NCBI GenBank assembly: GCA_037176725.1
Contig: JAZBRS010000020.1
Location: forward strand, 102,690,501 to 102,754,500
Reading direction: 5' to 3'
From: Posidonia oceanica
Lineage: Eukaryota; Streptophyta; Magnoliopsida; Alismatales; Posidoniaceae
Length of the DNA: 64,000 nt
Part shown: piece after piece, positions 34,360 to 46,676 of the stretch
How positions within the stretch are numbered: position 1 is the stretch's first letter
Layout: every line of letters begins with the position of its first letter
Program-made: the position numbers and the translations under genes
The notes under the pieces: model-generated
Told to the model about the DNA's origin: nothing
The model's database searches: none
The model's input: the letters and a program-made list of their open reading frames with translations, nothing else

Positions 34360-35560
34360 CTAGTTATGTCGGGCCTTCTTTGCTTGACGGGAGTCAGGGA
34401 ACTGAGGGGCGCCAGGAGGAATCTCATTGAGGGGCTAGAGTCCCTGCACCTTAGTGATATACTCAGAAGTACATCTTGAGCCCTTCACAGCTGCTATGTC
34501 TGTAGACTTCACCCCGTGCCGCATTAGGTCTGCCAGCACTGTTGTGGATGCTGTTGTGCTGAGAGGGTAAGTCTGCATGAGCCTAGGCACAGTGCTATCA
34601 ATGAAGGCGCCCTGCCAGTAGCCGAACTGCCGCATAACCCGGAAAGGGTGGTACTCCACACCCCCGTGAATCCTGGCAGTACTACGAGCCGCGTATCGCG
34701 AGCATCGAAGAAGACGATGAAGGGTTCAGCTACGGATGGGATGATTCGCCAAGTTACTGCATCATCCGTCAGCTCAGACAGCTTCTGATACTTCTCTGGC
34801 ATGCTCTTTATGGTTCTTGCATGACCACTGCCACAGTAGGTTTCAATAGCATGCCTCTGAGGGTGCAGGAGGTCCATCTCCAGGTGTGCAGCTAGCCAGA
34901 TTTGCACAAGCACTCCGCAGCCGTGGAACTGGCGGCAGCGGTGCACGACGCGGTCCAGCCTGCGGTATGTCTCTGCAAGGACGATTGGTGCCAAGTCAAT
35001 CTGCTGGGTCACCACTGCAAGTGCAATCTCAGCAATCTCGATTGCAACTGTCATCTTGCCATGCGTGAAGATCAGTTCGCCTAGAAAGTGAGTGACGAAC
35101 CCCCGAAGCCACAGCTCGTCTCCGAGTTCAGCGCGCTTTTCCATAACAGCATCAAAATATGCTAGGCGAAACAGGGGCGTGGGCCCGCTGGTGCAAATTA
35201 GTCTTTGCTGGTAGCCTTTGGCAGAGAGCCCAGTCAGCTGGCTTAGGACCGCAGTATATCCATCATGCCTCATAAAGACTGGAGGTCCCATTATCTTAGA
35301 GAAGCCGCAGATCCGGCGCACCTCCTCCAGTGTAGGAGTCAGCTCCGTCCTGCCAAAGCGGAAGACAAGATATGCTGGCTTCCAAAATCTTGCTGCAGTG
35401 CATAAGAGATGCCGCCTCACTTCAACGTCTGCTGCCTTCAGAAGCTTGGAAGGGATACCCCATGTGCGCAGCTTCTCGCGATCGGCTTCAGTGAGTTTGC
35501 CAACCCACTCTCGCAGGATATCTGACTAGTGCATGGAGTGACCAGAGTTGGATAACCCAT
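34360..35560 (-). pseudogene. Element B extra ORF: plant mobile domain / DUF7745-like protein
   Basis: About 400 codons on the element's sense strand, starting at the ATG at 35558-35560 and ending with TAG at 34360-34362. Core blocks: LLKAADVEVRRHLLC, ARFWKPAYLVFRFGRTELTP, TLEEVRRICGFSKIMGPP, then WLRGFVTHFLGELIFTHG and DTRLVVLPGFTG. The C-terminus is basic (DSRQAKKARHN). It aligns along its whole length with A's copy at 13753-14955, so it is an inherited part of this family. Damage is light: a one-base loss near 35520, another near 34665, and one TAG near 34435 where A has TGG. The stretch 34690-35420 is open. Family assignment is by motif recognition; molecular role unknown. Confidence 0.78.
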
Positions 35561-36598
35561 CGTGCAGGAGTGTAAGTGCAGGCTGCTGGTGCAGGAACCT
35601 TAAGTACCTGTAATCAGAGTTGCAATTCATCAGATCAGGTATAAGCATACAACCACTGGCTGGTAAAGATGTAGAGTTCAAAGCTAGCAAAGCAGTTTAG
35701 CAAGTTTAACAGTTAGCATCCAGGGTGCAGATATTAACACATTCAAACTATGGCAGTTCTGCTGGGGCAAGTGGTTGGTCGGAGCTCTGGACCAGTGCAG
35801 CTTGAAGGAGGTCGGCGCATGCTTGATAGAAGTACTGTCTCAATACTGGGCCAAGTTTTGCAGAGCAGGAAGATAGAAGGAAGGAAAGACTTATGCTGTG
35901 CATGCATGCATGGTTTATGCTTGATATGCGTAGATACGTGCATGGTTTATGGTAGATGCTGTAGATGTATGCATGACTTTTGCTTATATGCTGTAGCCCT
36001 CAGCATATGGAATGCTTAGTGCCTACTGCAGAGGAAGAGAGGGGTCCCTGACTCACTAGTCTCTACTCAAACTCTTAACTTGCTGGTGGCGCTCAGGGAA
36101 GGGTTATTTGCAGTGCGTGGGTGGTGGGTAGTGAGGACAGGCTCTAGACCAAACTCCCAAGGACCTACGCCTACTCTTTTGCTTCTTTTTGGCTCCCTCA
36201 CAAGCATGTAGGTTTCCCCTATCCCTAACTTGGAGGCAATGGGCACCTGGTTGAAGCTGGGGAGCTGCTTGCTAGGCCTTGCTGGGTTTAAAGGCTTTGC
36301 AGGATTTGTGGATTCCCCAGGCGCAAATTTTTGCTCATCTCTAAGACAGGTAAGGGATGGGATTGCGCTGCTTGCCTTTTTCTTTTTGGAGTTGCCTTTT
36401 ATTTTTGCTCCTTTTTTGCTTCTTTTTGCTTGCTTTTTTTTTTGTTTGCTTTTTCTTCTCTTTCTTTTTTTTTTGCAGGCTTGCGCTATCCCTGGGTTAG
36501 AGGTAATGGGCGCTAGGGTTTTGAAGTCGGTTTGGGGCTCCCAGGTGCTAAGTGATGGATCATCTCCGAAGCAGTTCAAAGGGACAGGGTTATGCTAC
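35561..36598 (-). other. Element B spacer upstream of extra ORF
   Basis: No supported gene. A T/C tract at 36374-36477 (purine-rich on the element strand) matches 12892-12990 in A. The segment up to 36598 is continuous with 42701 across the inserted solo LTR D. Confidence 0.65.
36594..36598. other. Target site duplication of solo LTR D (left)
   Basis: GCTAC, repeated exactly at 42696-42700. Confidence 0.9.
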
Positions 36599-39500
36599 TG
36601 TAGTAATCCCAATCAGAATCAGGCTTACTATTAGTGGCGATGATCCGAGGAGGAGGGCTCAACTCGAAACACTTAAAATAAGGGAAGAAAAGAAGAAGAT
36701 AAGACAAATCAGAGTCGCCACCGTGTCTATTATCGGGAGACAAGGAAAATCGGGGCAAATGCGTGAATTAACATGTAAAACCAAGCAAGAAATGCAAAGC
36801 AAAGCAATGCAAAGGAAAACAAATGCAAATGAGATGACTTAGGCCTAGGATAAGGGCGATATGGTCATTACGGGCCAAAAGACTGGGCAAGGACTCCTGT
36901 TACGCGCGGGGAAGGTGTTAGGCACCCCCGACACGCCCGAGAATCGGTCTTTCTAGGCTTACGCTCGCATACGCAGGGAAATGCAGATTTGAATGCCTAA
37001 ATGCCAATGAATGCCTGAATGAATGCTCATAGGTGTGCTCTAAGTGGTGGAATGCAATGCAAGGAAAGTAAACGTGCAGTCTAAATGCTCAGCAGCGCTG
37101 TCTGTGTTCCGAACCGGGCGAAACCGGGCTCGTGAGAACTCCAGGCAGTAAGCATCACTGCCCTATATGCAAATGCAAACGAAAAAAGCAAAGCGACGGT
37201 AAAACCAAGCAAATGCAAGCCACATGCAAGAGAAAACGGCGCAAAACACGCGAAACAATGCAAGAAACGAGAGCGACACGCAAAATGGTGCAAGAAAACA
37301 AGACGGGCACGCAAAACAGTGCCAGAAGCGAAGCGGGCATGCAAAACGGTGCCAAAGACAAAGCGGGCACGTAAAACGGTGCCAAAAACAAAGCGGGCAC
37401 GCAAAACGATGCCAAAAGTGAATCGGGCACGCAAAAAGGTGCCAAAAGCGAAGCGGACATGCAAAATGGTGCCAAAAAACAAAGCGGGCACGCGAAATGG
37501 TGCCAAAAGCGAAGCGGGCACGCGAAACGGTGCCAAAAGCAAAGCGGGCACGCAAAACGGTGCCAAAGACAAAGCAGGCACGCGAAACGGTGCCAAAAGC
37601 AAAGTAGGCACGCAAAACGGTGCCAAAGACAAAGCAGGCACACGAAACGGTGCCAAAAGCAAAGTTGGCACGCAAAACGGTGCCAAAGACAAAGCGAGCA
37701 CGCAAAACGGTGCCAAAAGCGAAGCGGACACGCAAAAAGGTGCCAAAAGCGAAGCGGGCACGCAAAACGGTGCCAAAAGCGGTGGGATAAAACCTCGGCA
37801 AAACCATGCGGATGCAAATGCAAAGAGAGAGGATGAGAAAAGCAAAAGGAGAAGCAAAACAGCGCATGTGTGAGAACAGACGCTGTTTAAGGGCCACGCA
37901 GAGTAGGTGTGAAGACCTACACTGGGGAGAACAAGCAAGTGGAGGGATTACCACCGCTTTGTGACTGTTTCCCACTAAACCGCTCCACGATGTGTCTCGC
38001 ACGCTGCCCAAAGCTCGCGGCGCGATCGGATCGTGGAAAAAAGGGAAGAAAGCCGTAGTAAGTGGTGAATCCAGGGGAAACACAACACAAAACACTTGGG
38101 AATACGCGAAACGAGGAACGGAGTTGATAGATAAGAAGAGGAAATCCTATTCTACATGCTCGAAAAAGCAAAAAGCGAAAACGATGCATGCAATGCAAAT
38201 GGTATGCAAATGAATGCTGTGCAGGGGTTCAGGAGGATGTACCTGGAGAATCTGAGGCCTGATCTGAGATCTGCTTGGTCCATACTGAAGAGTGCTTCGC
38301 CGGGGTCGTCTGGGTAGCTTGTTTGAGAAGATCCAACGGCCGGATTGGAAGATGTCGCAGCTTCAAGGCAGAGAGGCCAGAACAGGGGAGAAGAACAGAT
38401 CTAAGTGTTCAGGGGGTCCTAGGGGTGTGCAAACAGGTCCTCCCATGTGAATGGGAGCTAATAAAGCTTTAAGTGTGTGCAAAGGATGCAAAAAGCTAGA
38501 ATGCATGAATGCAATGCATGCAGAAAGCAAGAAAAGGCTTAAGGGTGATTTTTCAGAAGATTGGGGGTTCAAATGCAATTTTTGAAAAGATGGGGGTCTA
38601 AATGCAAAGGTTTTGATAAGTTTGGGGTCTTCATGCAGGGATTTTGAAAAAAGGAGGGTCTGGATGCAATTTTGCAAAGGACAGGGTTTCAAATGCAATT
38701 TTCCAAAAGGGGTATGCATCAGGACAAGCTTTGAAAACATGTGTCAAGTTGAAGATGCAATTTTGAAATCATTAGGGTCTGAAATGCAATTTTTCCAGGA
38801 AAACAAGGTCCTAAGTAGTCTGGGAATGCAAATGGGGGACCTACATGCAATTTTTCAAACATGTGGGGCTAAAATGCAATTTTTGAAGCGAAATATGCAT
38901 TTAAATGATTTTTATAAGCATGCTGAGGACCTATGTGTAATTTTCAAATCATGTAGGGTCAAAAATGCAATTTTTGAAGCAAAATATGCATTAAGGGGGC
39001 AGACAGAGGACTGACATGCAATTTTTAAAATATGCAAGGTCAAAAATGCAATTTAATAAGCTAAATATGCATTAAAATGATTACTGTGCATTAGAAAGGA
39101 CCTATATGCAAAAATCAGAAAACAGAGGGGGGAAAATGCAATGCAACAAGCAAAAATGAAAAATAAAACCTAAGTTCTACAGGACAGAGGATTAGGATGC
39201 AAATACTGAAAATAAAGGGGACCTGGAATGCAATTTCATATGGCAAAGATCATGCATTAAATTAAATTAAACTACTGCAGGACTTAAGTGCAAAAATCAA
39301 AAGCAGGAAGGCCAAAGTCTAACTTATTACTGAAGGAAAGCACAGTAAATGGATCAGCATGCAAATAAGGAAAACTACAAACATTTCATGCAATTTAATA
39401 TAGTTTCAGTTCAGAAATCAGCAGATTAAATCAAATAAAGGACTGGAATGCAAAATAACAAGAACTCAGACCAGAAATGCAATATTTAACGAAAAACTTA

Positions 39501-42500
39501 GATATCTGGAAAATAAAGGAATAGTGTAATGGCCGACGGCCATGGACACTGTAGCAGCAAGCTGCCAGCGTCCATGAACGCCGGCACAGGGATGTTGGAG
39601 CAGCGTAGGCCGGCGGGGAGGCATCTCCAGGTCCTGACGGAGGTCGGACGACGCTCGGCGGAGCTCGACGCAGGCTGGAGCGAGCCGGAGAAGCCACCGG
39701 AGGTCTGCAGAGCTTCAGAAGCGCGTTCCGAGCGATCGGCGCGATGATGCGGCGATCTGAAGACCGGAGCGTGTTCCTGAGACTCGTGCGGACCAGAGGG
39801 TGCTGCTGGAACGCTGTTCTGCTGACCGGAGCGGAGGGACGCACGGAGAGGTTCGCCGGAGAAGACGACTCTGGCCGGAGCTGACTCGGCGCAGGAGCGA
39901 AGAAAAGCCTATTCTAAGGGGGGGAAAAGCAGGAGGGGAGGAAGATTAGGCTAAAGGGATAAAGAGTTACCTGTCTCTGCGTCTGAGAAGTCCTCCCGAC
40001 GCAGGTGGTTTCAGAGGTCGCCGGTGGAGTTCGTCTGGCCGCTGCAGGCGCCGTCTGCTGCTCGCGAGGATTGGGATCGCCTCCACGGAGCCTTCCGGTG
40101 CTTCCCGGATGGTTGGACGGCTGCTGCGAAGACCGGAGGAAGATTCGGCTGATTGTGGGTTCACAGAGGCAGCCGGAGACCGGGGGGAGTGCCCGCTGCT
40201 CCTCAGGCTGGATGGGATCTTCTGGAAGATTGCTGGAGGTCTGGTGAACGTTTCTAGGCGGTTGAATTGGGTTTTGGGAGGCTGTGGGTGGAGTTTGCAA
40301 GTTGGTGGGTTTTCTGGTCAGAGGGGATTGCAGGTGTTTGAAGTGGCGGGTAGGTGCGGTGGTGGGTTGCTGGGCTGAAGGTCGGGTGCCTTGGGGAGGT
40401 GGAGTTCAGGCGAGTATCTTAGGAAGATTTGGGAAGATTGGACGGTCTGTGGTGAAGGCAATTCTGAAATGAGAAGTGATGGGTTCTGTGGTGTATCTTC
40501 AGGTGGAGTCGAGGGTGGTTCTGAGGTGGAAAGGCCGGGAAATGGAGGGGAAAAGGTACTGATGTGCTAGGTGAATTTGGGGGATGAAATGGAAGAGGAT
40601 TGATGACTGGAACGGGCTTGGTTTCAGGGAGGAAAAGAAGGGGAAGTGTTGCTGAAAATCAGAGGGAGAAGAAGGAGGTTTTGCTTGGGAATTCTCTGGA
40701 TTTCTCTGGCTTTCTCTCTCAGATGACAAAAGGCATTGAAGGGGGTCGAAAGCTGAGGCTTTATCTGCTGCTCTCCGGCTTGCTCGCGCGCTCTGGAATT
40801 CAAATTCCACCGGCGCCATCCACTGCAGCTGAGGGAGACGAGCAGCCGGCGAGATGACAGGCAGTAAATGCCTCCCGGAAAAGGTGCTGAGAGAAGAGAG
40901 AGGAGAGGAGAGCTGTAGGCCGATTGGACGGAGGGGGAAGAAGTTGAATTTGAAAAAGAAGGGGGAGTGCTGTAGGCTCGCGGGAGGAGAAGGAAAAATG
41001 CAGAGGAAGAAGAAGGAAGAGGAAGGAGGAGGGAAGCGGGCCAGGCTGCGAACCGGAGGAAAAAAAATCAAAAAGGAAAAGAAAGAAGGAAGGGGTGGAC
41101 GGGCTGGATTGGGCCCAGCAGGAAAAAAAAGAAAAGAAAAAGGATAGGAAGAAAGGGAGAAGGAGAGGAAAAAAAGAGGAGAAATAAATTAGGTAAAAAT
41201 AAAATAAAAATAAGTAAAAATATTAGAATGATTATGTTGTGAGTCAGGATCTTGATTAAATTTTTAGTGACTGTTTTTAGTTGATTAATTCTGATTTTAG
41301 AGGGGTTTTGGGTTTGATTAGGGTTTTAAGGGTTTTCTTTGTTTTTAATTTGTTTTCCATTTTGATTAAGTGTTTGTTAAGCCTTTTAAGTTATTTTTTA
41401 ATTATGCTTTTCTTGTTAAGTATTTGGGATGTTAATTAGGATTTTTTAAGATTTATTTTTGGATTAATTAGAGTGAGTTTTGGCTTTTGATTTTAGTCTT
41501 TTTAGGATTCTTCTTAAGTCTTTTTTGGATTACACTTTTGATTTTTATTTGTTAAGTTTTCTTGATGTTTGGTTAAGTTTCTTCTTGATGGATTAAGTGT
41601 TTTTAAATCTTTTTAATTTGTTTCTCATTTTCTTTTTAATTAAGTTCTTAAGTTGTTCTTCTTAGGTTTGTTAAGTTAAGTTTTTTTTTTCATTAATTAT
41701 TTGTCTTAGTGTTTTTAATTGTTTTACTTCTTCTTAGGGTTTGTTCTTAGATTATTTTGATAGGGTTTTCATTTTTGGTTGGTTTTGATTATATTTTAGT
41801 TTTTTCCTTGATTTTACAGCATTTTATTTTGGTTATTTTGTATTTTTTAGGTTACACTCCTTGATTTTCCATTTTAGCTAATTTTAGTTGGGTTTAGGTT
41901 TTCAATTGTTTGTTTAGTATTTTTAATTATTTTTCTTAGGGTTCTGGTTTGTTTCCCTTTAGTTTTAGAGTTTTAGGGATTTTTAAGGGTTTTTTTATGG
42001 ATTTTAGTAAAAGAAGGAAAAAGGAAAAGAGAAGGAAGAAGAAAAGAGAAAAAGGGGGAATAAAGGGGAAAGAGATGAGTTGGGGGAAAACAATTTTTAA
42101 AAGTCAGGGAAAATGCTAAAAATAAGGTAAAAATAGAAATAAGATAGAGAAGAGATAGAAGCACAAAGGGGGCCTACAGCCAGGCAAGAAAAAGAGAGAG
42201 AAGGGGATGAAAAGAGGGAGGATAATCAGGAGAGAGAGAGAGGAGAGAGAAAAGAATAATCCAAGAGAGAGAAAAGGATAATTTAGGTGAAAGGAAGGCT
42301 TAAAGGTCTTGAAATGGGGTGAAAATTGGGGAGTGTGTAGCCTAGGGTTTCTAGTGTTAGTTCTAGGGCTTTGGTCTGAATTTGAGCAAGTTTTGGAGGA
42401 GTTTTGAGGTGTAGAAAAAGGGTGGTTTCACCTAAGTTTTCTAGGATTTTTGGGAATGGTTTTGGTTTGAAAGTTTCTAAGTGATTGGGTAGGTTTGCTA

Positions 42501-42695
42501 AGCAGGAGTTGATGGGTTTTCCTATGGTTTTTGGGCAGGTTTTGGGCTTGGGAAGAGGGTGTGGGCTTAGGTCAAGTTAGGCTTGTTTTGAAGAGTGAGA
42601 TGAAGAGGGTTGGGGGTTGGTTTGACCTAGGTTTAGATCCAGCAGTCACCAGAAGGTCCCAAATGATCCGAGCCTGTCAAGATGGGGTGTCAACA
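36599..42695 (-). mobile_element. Solo LTR D (6097 bp), A family, inverted
   Basis: On the minus strand it starts TGTTGACACCCC (42695) and ends GGGATTACTACA (36599), with GCTAC on both sides. Landmarks in A order: TGGCGACTCTG at 36710-36720, GGTGTTAGGCACCCC near 36910-36930, 30-bp array, candidate intron 37917-38242, a GC-rich stretch about 39530-40900, and a T-rich stretch about 41170-42000 that is the A-rich region inverted. It lacks the 45-bp end insertion, like C. Sequences outside both ends join into one stretch homologous to A's spacer at about 12740-12800. No gene inside. Confidence 0.94.
37230..37785 (-). repeat. 30-bp LTR minisatellite, expanded in solo LTR D
   Basis: About 18 regular copies of GTGCCAAAAGCGAAGCGGGC plus ACGCAAAACG, the longest array of the family here. 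A two-unit sub-pattern (AAAGAC versus AAAAGC) repeats at about 37560-37710, showing recent growth by 60-bp doublets. Confidence 0.93.
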
Positions 42696-43176
42696 GCTAC
42701 ACGCCTCTATCTCTAAGGCCTGCTTCTGTCTTCGCCTTCTATTTGCTTTTTCTTTTATGCCCATGCTCAGACATATATCTTTTATGGCTTACGCTCTTGC
42801 TCACACCCTAGCATTTTATCTCGCTCGGGAGGTGCAAGTCCTAAGGGGTTTGGTTATTTCGTCTGTTCTCACTTGAAAGGTGGCTCCCTCACTAGCTAAG
42901 ATGCCTAAGTAGTGTCAGGTGAGGCAGGGTAGACTCCTTCCATAGCAGGCAAGCACATCCGATTTCATCATCGGGCCAGATGCAATGCATGATTTTTTTT
43001 TTGTTGACAATTTTTTTATTTTTGCTGGAGATATGCTGAAAGAGATAGAAATGCAAAGATATATGCAGAGAGTGCGAGGATGCAGGGGACAAGATAAGAA
43101 TGAAAGAAGAATGTGCAAGGAAGAGAAAATGCAAAGGATGGGATGGAAGAGAATGCTCTGCAAGGTAGGGGCCGGT
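42696..43176 (-). other. Element B spacer after integrase
   Basis: Includes the right GCTAC duplicate at 42696-42700. 42895-43000 is conserved with A at about 12500-12620. No supported gene. Confidence 0.6.
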
Positions 43177-44403
43177 TTACTGATAGTACTTCTTGAGGTA
43201 GCATACGTTGACCGGCTCTGACTGCCCAGTCTGGTCCATGTCCTCAAGAACTGCTACGCTGCCTGAGAATGCCTGCTTGACCACAAAGGGGCCATGCCAG
43301 TTGGGTCAGAATTTGCCTCAACCATTTGGCAGGTGGATGGCTCGCAAGACAAGGTCACCTGGCTGGAAGCTCCTGGGCCGCACCTTCTTCAGGTACGCTT
43401 TTGCCATCCGCTTCTGGTAGCAACGAGCGTTATGCATTGCTTGCAATCTGTGCTCGTCAATCAGGTTGAGCTGGGCGCAGCGGTCCTCGACCCATTCTGC
43501 TTCTTCCAGCTCTGCCTCTCGCAGGATTCGCAGCAAAGGGATCTCCACTTCGACAGGCAGCACTGCCTCCATGCCATATGCCAATGAGTATGGGGTGGCT
43601 CTTGTCGAGGTCCGTACTGAAGTTCTATACGCCCAGAGTGCGTACGGGAGCTTATCATGCCAGTCTTTGTGGGTTTCTGCCATCTTCTTCATTATTTTCA
43701 CAATGTTTTTGTTGGCAGACTCCACAGCTCCATTCATCTGCGGCCGGTATGGCGAGGATCTATGATGCTTGATCTGGTGCTTCTGCAGGTATTCCTCGAT
43801 CCTCTTTGCAATAAAGTTCGAGCCATTGTCAGAGATGATTGCATGCGGGACCCCATATCGGGTGACAATGTTATTTCTGATAAATCTCTCCATCACCACA
43901 GCTGTGACCGCCTTGTAGGAGGCTACTTCCACCCACTTAGTGAAGTAATCTATCGCTACCAGGATGAAGCGATGATCGTTCATTGCAGCAGGGTGTATGG
44001 CGCCGATGACATCCATCTCTCAGGTGGAGAAGGGCCATGGCGAGGACATGCTATGCAATTCCTGCGGGGGTGCGTGCATGAGATTACCATGGATCTGGCA
44101 GTTGTGGCATCTACGCACAAACTAGTAGCAGTCTGCCTCCATGGTTGACCAAAAATATCCTTGCAACATGATTTTCTTGGCCAGCAGCACACCATTCATA
44201 TGTGGACCACAAGTCCCTGCATGAACCTGGAGCATAAGCGTGCCGGCTTCTTGCTTGCTCAAGCAGCGCAGGAGCATTTGACTGTACGATCTTCTGTATA
44301 GCTGCCCTGCCCCTAACACATACTTTGACGCTAGACGCGCCAAAGTTCTTCTATCTGCTGCTGAGGTGTTGGGCGGGTGGCTGCCAGATTCCAGAAAAGC
44401 TTT
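43177..44403 (-). pseudogene. pol: Element B integrase
   Basis: DDE integrase, ending with TAA at 43177-43179 after CYLKKYYQ. The zinc finger is at VHAGTCGPHMNG/CRCHxC-type sequence near 44100-44220. The core has MDVIGAIHPAAMND, ISDNGSNFIAKR and MNGAVESANKNIVKIMKKM, all in one open segment of 232 codons (43318-44016), so D, D and E are present here, unlike A where stops separate them. Damage: stops near 43305-43320 (the GRG and R positions) and between finger and core. No chromodomain. Confidence 0.92.
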
Positions 44404-44990
44404 GATATCATAATATCAAGGCTGCTCTTCTACCGGATCTGCCTCCTCTATGCTCATGCAGTGCGCAGGTTGCTCCACGCGGGTAACTGATACATCCACT
44501 GCTCGGTCTTTAGGTATACTGAGCCAGGACGCCAAGGTTGCCAATGCATCTGCATATGCGTTCCTTGCTCTGTTCATATACGAGAAGCGGATGCTTGCAA
44601 ACTGTTCTATCAACTTCAGCAGGTGTTCGTGATATGGCACTAACTTTGGATCCTTTGTTCTCCAATCGCCATTCACTTGGGAAATCACCAGCATGGCATC
44701 GCCGTGTACATGCAGCTTCTGTGCCTCATGCTCAAGCGCGACCTTCAATCCCAGAATGCATGCCTCATATTTTGCTTCATTATTAGTGCATTTGAAGGTC
44801 AACTTCCTCGCAAAGGGGATCATCTGCCCCTACAGGGTGGTCAGCATCGTGCCTATGCCTCGACCCTTCTTATTGACAGCGCCATCAAAGTACAACTGCC
44901 AATGCTCTAAGTCTTCAGGGTCCTCCTCAGAGTCTTCCATTGCAAAGAGGATGTCCTCATCCGGGAACTGCGTCTAGAGAGGCTAGTATT
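44404..44990 (-). pseudogene. pol: Element B second (archaeal-type) RNase H
   Basis: Counterpart of 10427-10990. Motifs: NNEAKYEACILGLKVALEHE, VHGDAMLVISQVNGDW and RARNAYADALATLASWLS. The first acidic motif (LYFDGAVNKKGRGIG) lies upstream of a TAG at 44830-44832 that replaces CAG. Two more TAGs at 44974-44976 and 44983-44985 also replace CAG, and a TGA at about 44404 replaces TGG. Confidence 0.88.
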
Positions 44991-46676
44991 CAGGCAAAGT
45001 AAAGTCTACAAGGTGATCTGCCATGACTTGGCCCTTCATGGCTCGCTGCATGAAAAAGGTGATGTCATATTGAGACAACAATACCTGCCACTTGACGCAT
45101 CTACCTACCATTGCTGGCTTCTGGAAGAGGAACTTGATGGGGTCATGTCGGCATAGAAGCCGGACTGGATATGCCATCATGTAATGCCTCAGCTTCTGTG
45201 TAGCCCAGAAGAGGGATAAGCAGGTCTTCTCCATTGTGCTATACCTGGCTTCGCAATCATTGAATTTCTTGCTCAGGTAATAAATTGCGTGCTCCTTTCT
45301 ACCAGATTCATCATGATGGCCCAAGACGGCGCCCATGGAATGCTAGGTGGTAGAGAGGTAGAGAAGCAGAGGTCTCCCCGGCATGGGTGGGACCAACACA
45401 GGAGGCTTGGTCAGAAGCTGCTTGATCTTGTCAAAGGCAGCTTGGCACTCCTCGCTCCAGCTGATCTGTGCATTCTTCTTCAGGAGCTTGAAGATCGGTT
45501 CGCAAATAGGCGTGAGCTGTGCAATGAACCGACTGATATACTGCAGGCGTCTGAGCAGGCCTCGGACTTCTTTCTCTGTCCTGGGAGTGGCATGTCCACA
45601 GTGGCCTTTGCCTTCATCAGGTCCACCTCAATCCCTCTCTAGCTAACAATGTAGCCTAGGAGCTTGCCAGAAGATACCTCGAATATGCATTTGCTGGGGT
45701 TAAGGCGCAGCTTGTACTTTCGCAAGCGGTCAAAGTGCTTTCTTAAGCAGGCAAGGTGATCCTCAGGCTCTTTGGTCTTGGCAATCATATCATCCACGTA
45801 TAACTCAACTTCTTGATGCATGAGGTCGTGGAAAAGTACAGTCATGGCCCTCTAATAGGTTGTGCCGGCATTTTTCAGCCCAAATGGCATGACTTGGTAG
45901 CAGAAGACACCCCAAGGAGTGATGAATGACGTTTTCTCCATATCTTCTTCTACCATTCTGATCTGGTTATAGCCAGAGAAGCCATCCATGAAAGAAAGCA
46001 TCTTGTGCTCTGCAGTGTTGTCGACCAAGATGTCAATGTGCGGCAGTGGAAAATCATCCTTGGGACTCGCCTTGTTCAGGTCTCGATAGTCGATGCACAT
46101 GCAGACTCGTCCATCTCTTTTAGGTACTAGCACAACGTTTGCAAGCCATTCAGGGTATAGGACGACCTTGAGGAAGTTAACACCGTGCTGCTTCATGATC
46201 TCCTCCTTGATCATAAGTAGCCACTACGGTCACCATCGCCTTAGCTTCTGCTTTACTGGCCTTGCATCTGGGTCTAAGGGCAAGTTGTGCACAACTATCT
46301 CAATGTCGAGGCCAACCATATCCTCGTAGCTCCAGGCGAAGACATCCGCATACTCCTTCAAGAATGCGATGAATTCTGCTCTAGCCTGGGACGATAGAAG
46401 GGCGCTAATGCGGACCTCTCTGACTTCTTCTACTGTGCCAATGCTGACAACCTCTGTCTCCTCTTCGACATGGAGGTTGGGGACTTCTAGATCGTCGTCA
46501 TGGGGTCGGAACTCAAGCGATGGTTCATCATTCTCATCTTCGCCTGCATCATCCTCCTCTCCATATGCAATGAGCTCCGAGAGAATCTCCTTCTCAAAGG
46601 TGGGGTCTGAAATATCGAAGGAGTGCAAGTGTTTCGCTGCTTGTCCCTGGTGACGCTTCATGATGGTTACGCTCAC
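44991..46676 (-). pseudogene. pol: Element B reverse transcriptase and degenerate RNase H
   Basis: Landmarks in order: FAWSYEDMVGLDIEIVVHNL, VCMCIDYRDLNKASPKDDFP, SFITPWGVFCYQVMPFGLKN, an intact YVDD box at 45789-45800 within VELYVDDMIAKTKEPEDHL, then the first RNase H ending near 45000. Stops at 45343, 45639, 45852 and 46224 (all CAG-type to TAG) and 46230 (CGA to TGA). One frame change lies between about 45340 and 45640. B's frame across the YVDD box shows that A's is one base short there. Confidence 0.92.

Noticed and set aside
37081..38095. ORFs of 185-310 codons on both strands in LTR D
   Set aside because: Generated by the 30-bp minisatellite, a multiple of three, open in three frames at once; homologous LTRs do not preserve them.
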